From an uncultured Clostridium sp. (GTDB lineage Bacteria; Bacillota; Clostridia; TANB77; CAG-508), in NCBI GenBank assembly GCA_945877035.1, contig CAMCQH010000012.1, forward strand, positions 1-48,658: a stretch of 48,658 nt of DNA, given 5' to 3'. Below are positions 15,568 through 22,835 of this stretch, piece by piece. Each line of letters starts with the position of its first letter. Within the stretch, counting starts at the first letter, position 1. A program made the translations under genes and the position numbers. The notes under the pieces were generated by a model that saw nothing but the letters and a program-made list of their open reading frames with translations, made no database searches and was not told the DNA's origin.

Positions 15568-17916
15568 ATGAATGTTGTAGATTTAAGAGAGTTAGCTCTA
15601 AAAAAAGTAAAAATAACAGGTAATGTTATAGGAAAATTTGGTTCATTTGAAATTGAACAAGTCTATAAAAATAATACAAAAGATGTATTAGAAGTAGGGT
15701 ATACTTTTCCAATAGTTGAAACAGCAACAGTTGTTGGATTCGAAATAAATGTTGGAGATAAAGTTTTAAAGGGTAAATGCAAAGAAAAAGGAGAAGCTAA
15801 AAAAGAATATCAGAGAAATATTGTTAAAGGTAATAGTGCATACATGATGGAACAAGAAACAGACAATATATTTAAAATTTCTGTTGGAAAAATTGATAGA
15901 GATGAAGAGGTTACTGTAAAAATTCAATATATTGATAAATTTGAAATTATTGATAATACTATACAAATTTTAATGCCTACTTTGGTCACTCCTAGATATA
16001 AATCTAATATTACAAGTAAATTAGTTTATGGAAAGGTTGATTATACGATAGATTTTAATATAAATATTGATAAATCATTAAAAAGAAAAAGTATAAATTG
16101 CCCAAGTCATAAGATAAACGTAATTGATGAAGATAAAATGGAAAGAGTAGAAGTATTGAACTATGATTTATCTAAAGATTTTAAGTTATTAATAGAATTG
16201 AAAAATGAGCTATCATCTAACGCGATTACATCAAAGACAAGAGATGAAAAAGATATGATTTATTTATCATTTATGCCAGAAATATTAGATTCTTACGAGG
16301 ATAGCGAAAAGGAATATTTATTTATAATAGATGTATCTGGATCAATGATGGGTGAAAAATTAGATGAAACCAAGAGAGCAGTAATTGAATGTTTAAAGCA
16401 ATTGGATGTTGGAGATAAATTTAATATAATTCCATTTGAATCAGAATTTGAAGCTATGAATGTTAAATCAATTGAGTATAATGAAGAGAATATGAAAAAG
16501 GCAATAAGATATATTAATAAATTAGAACCTTTAGGTGGAACAGAAATATTGGATCCTATTAAATTTGCATTATACGAGAAAAATACAGATAAAATAATAT
16601 TATTATTTACAGATGGGCAAGTTGGAAATGAAGATGAAATAATAAAATTTGTTGAAAATAATATTAATAGAAGTAGAATATTTCCATTTGGAATAGATAC
16701 AAATGTTAATTCATCATTTATAAGACAATTAGCAAAAGCAGGTAATGGTAAAGCAGAATTAATACAACCTAATGAAAAAATAGATAACAAAATCATTAGA
16801 ACATTTGCAAGAATACAAACACCTCTGTTAGAAAAAATAACAATAGATTATGGAAGTAATAAGGTTATAGATGAAATAAGAGAAGAAAAATGCTTATTTA
16901 ATTATGAGTTTTTTAATGTCTTTGCAAAAATAGAAAAAGTACAAGATGATATACAATTAAAAGGCAAAATTCTAGATAAAGAGTATATATGGAAAATTAA
17001 TAAAGATAATATCAATAGTACAAATGTAGATTTAGAAGTATTATTTGTAAAACAAGAAATGGATAGGCTAGAGGAATATATAAGAAATACATATGATTGT
17101 GAAAAAATAGAGAATTATAAAAAAATGATAATAGAGTTATCCGAGAAATACAATATTAATTCTAAATATACATCTTTTATAACAGTATATGAAAGAAAAG
17201 ATAAATTATTAGAAGTTCCAAAATATCAAGAAACAAAATTAAGCAATAAGTTTGCTAAAGGAGCTATAGTAAATAAAGTATGGGATATGTTTGGTATGGA
17301 TGAATGTGAAGAAGAGTATGAAGAAGAGGAATGCTGTGATATGGATATATCATCATTCTTAAGGTCAAAAAGTAGTTCAAATAGTTCAAACGACCTTGAT
17401 ATACCTTGCTTCTTAAGAAAGAATAAGGTAGTAAATTCAGAAAGCAAACCAATAGAAGTTAAGAAAACAAATAAAGAGATACTAGAAGAGAAGATTGATG
17501 AATACTACAAAGTATTTGTTTCTCAAAATGAAAAATCAATACTAACATTTTTATTATATGCTATATACTATTTAAAAAAGAAAAAAAATAATTTCAACTA
17601 CAATGATTTATTAAGATTCTTAAAGAATCATAAACAAGAATTATTAGAAAATGAATTATATTTAAAACTTCTATGTTTATGTTATAAACAATTAGAAGAT
17701 AACAGATTTCTTGATAAAATGGAAACATTGGAGTTAATGAATGAAAACTTTAGAAAGATAGCAGTAACTAATTTAAAAATAAGTGTAGAATTTAAAGAGC
17801 TATCTGAAGATGAAATAAAAACAATAGTTGAAAATGACAAAGTAGTTGAGAATATTGATAAAGCGATAGAACATTTAATAACAGCAAATCATTCATGGGT
17901 AAGCTGGATGAGATAA
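15568..17916 (+). CDS. VIT and von Willebrand factor A domain protein
   Basis: A 782-aa protein with a VIT domain at about 1-130 (KVKITGNVIGKFGSFEIEQVYKN, then the typical GYTFPIVETATVVGFEI) and a vWA domain at about 245-420. The MIDAS site DVSGSMMG is near 255, followed by GGTEILDPI and LFTDGQVG. The region around 575-615 is low-complexity and acidic (EEEYEEEECCDMD), with two related short motifs, DISSFLRS and DIPCFLRK. The last 150 residues are helical. There is no signal peptide or membrane anchor, so it acts in the cytoplasm, unlike its eukaryotic inter-alpha-inhibitor relatives. It is encoded directly after the MerR gene with GGAGG overlapping that gene's stop region. Metal-dependent protein binding is expected from the fold; the partner is unknown. 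Confidence 0.87.
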   Translation: MNVVDLRELALKKVKITGNVIGKFGSFEIEQVYKNNTKDVLEVGYTFPIVETATVVGFEINVGDKVLKGKCKEKGEAKKEYQRNIVKGNSAYMMEQETDNIFKISVGKIDRDEEVTVKIQYIDKFEIIDNTIQILMPTLVTPRYKSNITSKLVYGKVDYTIDFNINIDKSLKRKSINCPSHKINVIDEDKMERVEVLNYDLSKDFKLLIELKNELSSNAITSKTRDEKDMIYLSFMPEILDSYEDSEKEYLFIIDVSGSMMGEKLDETKRAVIECLKQLDVGDKFNIIPFESEFEAMNVKSIEYNEENMKKAIRYINKLEPLGGTEILDPIKFALYEKNTDKIILLFTDGQVGNEDEIIKFVENNINRSRIFPFGIDTNVNSSFIRQLAKAGNGKAELIQPNEKIDNKIIRTFARIQTPLLEKITIDYGSNKVIDEIREEKCLFNYEFFNVFAKIEKVQDDIQLKGKILDKEYIWKINKDNINSTNVDLEVLFVKQEMDRLEEYIRNTYDCEKIENYKKMIIELSEKYNINSKYTSFITVYERKDKLLEVPKYQETKLSNKFAKGAIVNKVWDMFGMDECEEEYEEEECCDMDISSFLRSKSSSNSSNDLDIPCFLRKNKVVNSESKPIEVKKTNKEILEEKIDEYYKVFVSQNEKSILTFLLYAIYYLKKKKNNFNYNDLLRFLKNHKQELLENELYLKLLCLCYKQLEDNRFLDKMETLELMNENFRKIAVTNLKISVEFKELSEDEIKTIVENDKVVENIDKAIEHLITANHSWVSWMR

Positions 17917-18023
17917 ATGATTTCTATTTTGGAAAAAACAATAACATAATTAAATAAAAAACTTTCTTTTTTGGAAACAATATGATATAATAGTATTATA
18001 ATCTAAAAAGGAGAGTTTTTATT

Positions 18024-18956
18024 ATGTTAGGAGATAGAATTAAGTTATATAGAGAAAACAAAAATATGACTCAAAATGACCTCGCTGATATTTTGGAGGT
18101 TAGTGCTGGTACAGTTTCAAAATATGAATCAGGTAACTTAGAGCCTAGTATTGAATCGATAAAAAGATTAGCTGAAGTATTTGAAATATCAATTGATGAA
18201 TTATTAAATGACAAAGAAGATAAATTTGATATTTCTAAAATAAATGTATTAGATATACTTAGAGAGCAAAAAGAAATGAAACTAAAAGGAAATTTATATC
18301 ACCAAACTCAAGTTTCATTTGCATATAATACAAATCATATTGAAGGAAGTACATTAACAGAAGACCAAACAAGATATATTTTCGAAACAAATACTATTTT
18401 ATTTGAAGGTGATACAGTTGCAAAAGTAGATGATATATTAGAAACAGCTAATCACTTTAAACTAGTTGATTATATGTTAGATGTAGCAGATAAAAAATTA
18501 ACTGAAACAATGATAAAAGAATTTCATAAGATTTTGAAAGATGGCACTTCTGATAGTAGAGTAGAATGGTTCAGTGTTGGAGAATACAAACAAAGAGCTA
18601 ATACAATAGGAAATGGCATTAAAACAACGTCACCAAATAATGTTGAAAAAGAAATGTCAAAATTAATGGATTGGTATAATTCACTTAAACAAGTAACGGC
18701 AAAAGAAATAATAGAATTTCATTACAGATTTGAGAGTATACATCCATTTCAAGATGGTAATGGTAGAATAGGAAGAATTATTATGTTTAAAGAATGTTTA
18801 AAAAATAATATTATTCCATTCATTATACAAGATGCTGATAAATTATTCTATTATAGAGGATTAAAAGAATACAAAAGTGAAAAAGGATATTTAAGTGATA
18901 CATGTTTAAATGCACAAGATCAGTATATAAAAATGATAGAGTATTATTTGAAATAA
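18024..18956 (+). CDS. Xre-HTH/Fic fusion (probable AMP-transferase)
   Basis: A 310-aa fusion. Residues 1-62 are a Cro/C1-type helix-turn-helix (LYRENKNMTQNDLADILEVSAGTVSKYES). The Fic domain follows, with the catalytic loop HPFQDGNGRIGR beginning at H240. The Fic inhibitory motif [S/T]xxxE[G/N] is present as TNHIEG (103-108), marking an N-terminally self-inhibited class II Fic protein. All catalytic residues for AMP transfer are intact. The HTH suggests control of its own transcription. AAAGGAG stands before the ATG, downstream of a TATGATATAAT element. The next gene begins 15 bp downstream, so the Fic gene leads a three-gene unit with two unrecognised proteins. Confidence 0.9.
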   Translation: MLGDRIKLYRENKNMTQNDLADILEVSAGTVSKYESGNLEPSIESIKRLAEVFEISIDELLNDKEDKFDISKINVLDILREQKEMKLKGNLYHQTQVSFAYNTNHIEGSTLTEDQTRYIFETNTILFEGDTVAKVDDILETANHFKLVDYMLDVADKKLTETMIKEFHKILKDGTSDSRVEWFSVGEYKQRANTIGNGIKTTSPNNVEKEMSKLMDWYNSLKQVTAKEIIEFHYRFESIHPFQDGNGRIGRIIMFKECLKNNIIPFIIQDADKLFYYRGLKEYKSEKGYLSDTCLNAQDQYIKMIEYYLK

Positions 18957-18971
18957 AAGAAGGAAGTAAGT

Positions 18972-20003
18972 ATGGATTTAGATAAACTTTTATTAAAAGA
19001 AGATATTACTTATGAAAAAGTTAAAGATTTTATTAGTGAAGAAAATGAAGATAATTACTATAAAATCTTATCAAGAATTAGTAGATTTCCAGAAAATGAT
19101 GCAAAAATTATATGCAAAGAAATTATAAATAATTCCAAGAATGAAGATATAATAGATAGAGCATGTATGGAGATAATTACGTTTATACAATATGATTATG
19201 ATTATTATAAAGAAATAATAAATATAAATGCAATAAAAAATATTGATGGAACATGGAATGATGAAATTAAAGATAAATTATTAGATGATTCGGAAAAAGC
19301 AATAGTAAGCGTATTTGAAGATTTTTCTAAAGAGCAGCCAGAAAGCATACATTATGATATTAAAATTATAACGAGATTATTAGACAAGTATGATGAAAAA
19401 TATATTAAAAATTTGAAAATAGATAAAAAGAATCTAATTGAAGTATGTAAGAAAATAAATTACATACTGACAATAAATGTAAAAAATGTTTTAAAATTTT
19501 TTTATTCTATAAGCAATGAACATAAATTAAATTTAGGTGAAATCAGCTTGTTTTTAAATGTTTTTTTTGCAAATTATCCAAGTGTTTGTAAGACATTTAT
19601 TGAAGAAAATAAAGATTATGATTCAAAAACGATATTTATAAAAGATTTAAAAGTTAAAGTAGAACAACATGATAAAGAAGAAAAAATAAAGTATGATATG
19701 GAAATTTTTAAACCAGATACTAAAAGAATGATTGAGTATAGAAAATTTCAATTTAAACAAAACAAAGAAATCAATAAACTAGCTAGTAAAAAATCTATAA
19801 TAGGAAGTTTATTTAAGTCAAATACAATTTTATATGGAAGAAAATATGGATTAGCTGTTGCAACAAAAGACAGCAAAGAAATATCTGTAGGAAGTTTGCA
19901 TGAATTTAAATATGAATATCCGTATCCAATAGAATACTTAGTAGATCCTGTAGAATATATAGAAAAAATAAATTCATTAAAAGATCTAGGAAGAGGTAAA
20001 TAG
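18972..20003 (+). CDS. Unknown helical protein, second gene of the Fic operon
   Basis: A 343-aa protein that I do not recognise. Residues 1-190 are a run of short helices resembling HEAT-like repeats (NYYKILSRISRFPENDAKIICKEIINN and following). Residues 190-343 are mixed, with a basic stretch (MIEYRKFQFKQNKEINKLASKKSIIG) and a conserved-looking end, GRKYGLAVATKDSKEI then EYPYPIEYLVDPVEYI. No membrane segment is present. GAAGGAAG precedes the ATG. It is separated from the next gene by 1 bp, so both are likely made together. Confidence 0.7.
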   Translation: MDLDKLLLKEDITYEKVKDFISEENEDNYYKILSRISRFPENDAKIICKEIINNSKNEDIIDRACMEIITFIQYDYDYYKEIININAIKNIDGTWNDEIKDKLLDDSEKAIVSVFEDFSKEQPESIHYDIKIITRLLDKYDEKYIKNLKIDKKNLIEVCKKINYILTINVKNVLKFFYSISNEHKLNLGEISLFLNVFFANYPSVCKTFIEENKDYDSKTIFIKDLKVKVEQHDKEEKIKYDMEIFKPDTKRMIEYRKFQFKQNKEINKLASKKSIIGSLFKSNTILYGRKYGLAVATKDSKEISVGSLHEFKYEYPYPIEYLVDPVEYIEKINSLKDLGRGK

Positions 20004-20004
20004 A

Positions 20005-21609
20005 ATGAGATTAATACTGAAAGATTATATCGAAACATTAAAAGAAGAGATAGAATTAGAAACTTTGTTAGAAAATATATTAATAATGAATGATTTTAAG
20101 GATATTATACGACCACAAAAAGGAGTAACACAACACGGAGTTGATTTTAGTGCAAAGAAAAATGGAGAAATATATTTATTTGTATTAAAGCAAAAAGATA
20201 TAGATAAAAATAACTGGAATGCTGGAAATAATGCTGTTAGACCAACATTAGATGAAATACAAGATGTTTATGTACAAAATAGAATAAAAAATCCTAATAG
20301 TAAAATTAATATTGTAGTTTGTACAAATGGGGTTATAAAACAAAATGTTCAAGCAGATTGGAATGGCTATATAAATAGAAACTCTACGGATAATATAAAG
20401 TATTTATTCTGGGGAATAGATGAACTGACATCTATGACAGAACAAGTTTTGCTAAATGAATACTTATTTGAAGATGATATAAAAAGTGATTTACGAAGGA
20501 GTTTGTATTTTTACGAAGAAGATGTTAATTTTGTATATTACAAAAAATTATTAGAAAAATTAATATTAAAGATTAATATATCAGATAGAAGGAAAAAGAT
20601 ATATAGAAAATATTTAATAGTGTATTTGCTAATTAATAAAATGTGCATTGCATATGCATCAGAGAAAAATGTTAAGTTAGCAGAAAAAATGTCTGAAAAA
20701 GCATTAATTGTTTTTTGGAATTTTATAATGAAAAATAATTTATATGAAAAAATTGAAGAAATTGATACATTAATTATACTATATAAACAATATGAAGATT
20801 GTTGTGAAAACTATTTAGATGAAATAAAAAAGGTATATAATTATAGCCCAAGTTTTCCAATTTATAGTCCATTAGAATACAGAATTACAGTTTATGAAGT
20901 GATAGGATTTATTTCATCATATACATATTATTTATATTATTATTATGGCAAGATAAATCAAGTTATAGAAAATGTTAACATATTAATAACAATTATTAAT
21001 AATAATGCTAGTTTTTTCTATCCTGTATTTGATTTAAATTCTATAGAGATAAATACATTAATCTTTTTATTACAAGAGATTGGAAATAACCAGGCAGAAG
21101 CTTTAGTAAATATTCTGACAAATAAAATGATATATAGAATGAATATATCAAAATATTATCCTGTTGAATATGAAAATTATGACAAAGCATTACAAATTGA
21201 ATTTAATGAAGAAGTAGATGAATTTAATGCAAGTGTATTGATTACAAATTTATTAGAATGGATGTATGTTTTTAAAAATCAAAAAGGTATAGATGATGTT
21301 GTAGAATATTTGAAGAAAAAATTTCCTAATTTAACTCTTAATACACTTCAAATAGATTTAAAATATGAAAATTACTATTTTGAAGGAAATATATATGATT
21401 CAATAATATCATATGTATTAGATTATGGAGAGAAAATAATGGACGTAAATACTGCAATAAACAAAATACATGATAATAATAAAATAGATGAATATAATTT
21501 TTATAAATATGGTTCACTCCCAATATTATTTATTACAGCAAGAAATTATAGAATACCGTTACCTTCAAATATTATCTATAAGTTTTTTGATAAAAATAAT
21601 AAGGAATAA
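20005..21609 (+). CDS. Unknown protein with nuclease-like N-terminal domain
   Basis: A 534-aa protein. Residues 10-165 have the layout of a Mrr/PD-(D/E)xK-type fold: a helix, then GVTQHGVDFSAKKNGEIYLFVLKQK. The usual acidic residue of the ExK motif is replaced (VLKQK), so the domain may be catalytically dead or use other residues. It continues with INIVVCTNGVIKQNVQADWNGY and FWGIDELTSMTEQVL. From about 170 on it is helical, TPR/HEAT-like, and rich in Tyr and Asn, with no transmembrane segment. It follows the 343-aa gene by 1 bp and ends at a strong terminator. Sensor or effector of a defence module is a guess from context. Confidence 0.6.
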   Translation: MRLILKDYIETLKEEIELETLLENILIMNDFKDIIRPQKGVTQHGVDFSAKKNGEIYLFVLKQKDIDKNNWNAGNNAVRPTLDEIQDVYVQNRIKNPNSKINIVVCTNGVIKQNVQADWNGYINRNSTDNIKYLFWGIDELTSMTEQVLLNEYLFEDDIKSDLRRSLYFYEEDVNFVYYKKLLEKLILKINISDRRKKIYRKYLIVYLLINKMCIAYASEKNVKLAEKMSEKALIVFWNFIMKNNLYEKIEEIDTLIILYKQYEDCCENYLDEIKKVYNYSPSFPIYSPLEYRITVYEVIGFISSYTYYLYYYYGKINQVIENVNILITIINNNASFFYPVFDLNSIEINTLIFLLQEIGNNQAEALVNILTNKMIYRMNISKYYPVEYENYDKALQIEFNEEVDEFNASVLITNLLEWMYVFKNQKGIDDVVEYLKKKFPNLTLNTLQIDLKYENYYFEGNIYDSIISYVLDYGEKIMDVNTAINKIHDNNKIDEYNFYKYGSLPILFITARNYRIPLPSNIIYKFFDKNNKE

Positions 21610-21644
21610 AATATCTTAATAAAAAGTGTGAAAAATAAAAATTT

Positions 21645-21671
21645 AAGGCGAGAATTAATCTCGCCTTTTAC
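21645..21671. terminator. Bidirectional terminator between converging genes
   Basis: AAGGCGAGA (21645-21653) pairs with TCTCGCCTT (21659-21667), flanked by A-run and T-run, between the plus-strand Fic operon and the minus-strand 97-aa gene. Confidence 0.85.
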
Positions 21672-21964
21672 TATTCTTCAAAACATCCCATAACTAGCTG
21701 AGAGCCATCTACAAATCCATTCCTGTAGTATTTTTCATTCCAGTAATACAAATAGTCCATAAAATTTTTATCAAGAATATCCAATTGCTTTTGAACATAT
21801 TTTTTATTTTGATTTGGCACATTCTTTAATATATTTTCAGATATCTCATCAAAATTAATACAATACTTTTTATCTTGAGGCGATAAAGTACAAAATGCAG
21901 TTTCCTCTCTATATTCAAACCATTCTTTTAATATATCATCTTCATTTACTTCTCTAAAATTCAT
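21671..21964 (-). CDS. Small acidic protein of unknown function
   Basis: A 97-aa protein with AAGGAGAA 8 bp before the ATG, so it is probably real. It is acidic and aromatic-rich and ends YYRNGFVDGSQLVMGCFEE, an ending that recurs in small hypothetical proteins on Firmicutes mobile elements, though I cannot name the family. The inverted repeat copy at 21997-22033 lies just upstream of its start and probably overlaps its promoter. It lies alone at the edge of the defence island, beside TnpV. Confidence 0.6.
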   Translation of the reverse strand: MNFREVNEDDILKEWFEYREETAFCTLSPQDKKYCINFDEISENILKNVPNQNKKYVQKQLDILDKNFMDYLYYWNEKYYRNGFVDGSQLVMGCFEE

Positions 21965-21996
21965 AATAATTATTCTCCTTAACTAAATTTTTTATA

Positions 21997-22033
21997 AAAG
22001 GGATTGGGACTTGTCCCATTGCATAGAATTTGA
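21997..22033 (-). repeat. Right copy of inverted dispersed repeat flanking the defence island
   Basis: Reverse-complement partner of 60-98. TGGGAC-TT-GTCCCA can fold back on itself. It sits at the junction between the last defence gene pair and TnpV. Confidence 0.6.
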
Positions 22034-22104
22034 AAATACGAAAAATTCGTGTGAACAAATTCAGTGCTTGCTAGGACAAGAAATCCACTTTTTACAGATT
22101 TTAT

Positions 22105-22461
22105 TTAACAATAAATTAACTCATTAAGTACAATTTCTTCAGCTCTATTTTTAATATTATTCATACATCTAACCCACTCTAATTGGTTATTTTGTTTCAA
22201 GTTTTCGTCAACATTTTCTTTCTTAGCAAGTTCATTAATAATCTTTTTTGCTCTATCATTTGCAGTCTTATCTATCTCAATTAGGTACTCTGGTAATGTA
22301 CCATTTAATATTAAATCACTATATAAACCTAACTGATGTTTCTTTATATACTCTAATTTTAAACGACCATATAATCCAATATGATAATCAGATTCTGTTC
22401 CTTTTATTGCTAAATTAGGAATTAAATAATCTCCTTCTTTACGGTATGTTATTTCTTTCAT
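22105..22461 (-). CDS. tnpV: TnpV-like transposon-encoded protein
   Basis: A 118-aa protein of the TnpV family, small proteins carried by Tn4451-type and other Firmicutes mobile elements. The family pattern is visible: an opening KEITYRKEGDYLIPNLAI, then LGLYGRLKLEYIKKH, and a late MNNIKNRAEEIVLNELIY. The start is set at 22461, because TGGAGG lies 8 bp upstream; an upstream TTG in the same frame overlaps that site. The function of TnpV is unclear. No serine recombinase TnpX is seen in the window, so this is a remnant or solo copy marking a mobile-element boundary. Confidence 0.72.
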   Translation of the reverse strand: MKEITYRKEGDYLIPNLAIKGTESDYHIGLYGRLKLEYIKKHQLGLYSDLILNGTLPEYLIEIDKTANDRAKKIINELAKKENVDENLKQNNQLEWVRCMNNIKNRAEEIVLNELIYC

Positions 22462-22476
22462 AATCAAAACCTCCAA

Positions 22477-22835
22477 AATAAATTTTTAGGTTTCCCATTT
22501 TAATTTAAAAATATTACGAACATATGTATAAAACCACTTGGGGAAAAGTTGGGGAAAAACTTCTCAAAAAAGTTCCAAAAAATACACAAATGTTCGAGAA
22601 ACCATTTCCCCAATTTTTATTGAAATATCAGCTAAAACCCTTGATTTCACTAAATTACATAAACCTTTCAACTACGCCTCATAACCCGAAGGCCATTGAA
22701 CCATACATTTAAACAACGCTAAACCACACAACTTCACCTTGGTTAAAAAAAACCAAGAAAAAGCTATTAACAAATCAAAATAAATATGATAATATACTTT
22801 TGGTTATAAATAACCAAAAAAAAGGAAGGATATAT
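22477..22835. other. Region between TnpV and the large housekeeping-side gene
   Basis: Holds the integrase-tail scar with the tRNA-Met-like 15-mer, then two inverted repeats sharing the half-site TTGGTTA: 22738-22757 (CTTGGTT/AACCAAG) and 22798-22819 (TTTTGGTTA/TAACCAAAA). The second lies between a TATACT-like -10 and the ribosome binding site of the next gene, where an operator would act. Confidence 0.5.
22524..22712 (+). pseudogene. Integrase C-terminal tail remnant with tRNA-Met-like core
   Basis: A 62-codon open frame (TTWGKVGEKLLKKVPKN at its start) with no ribosome binding site. It looks like the hydrophilic tail seen after the catalytic Tyr in some tRNA-targeting integrases; a similar tail occurs at 44341-44397. 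Within it, 22678-22692 reads CTCATAACCCGAAGG, identical to the anticodon loop and 3' arm of initiator tRNA-Met, a common attachment core. I read it as a scar of an integrated element. Confidence 0.35.

Noticed and set aside
16293..16796. Long antisense open frame inside the VIT/vWA gene
   Set aside because: A shadow of an AT-rich coding strand: no ribosome binding site, low-complexity Ser/Leu/Ile/Asn translation, fully inside a convincing gene.
22524..22712. 62-codon frame as a functional gene
   Set aside because: No ribosome binding site and composition unlike its neighbours; kept only as a possible integrase-tail scar.
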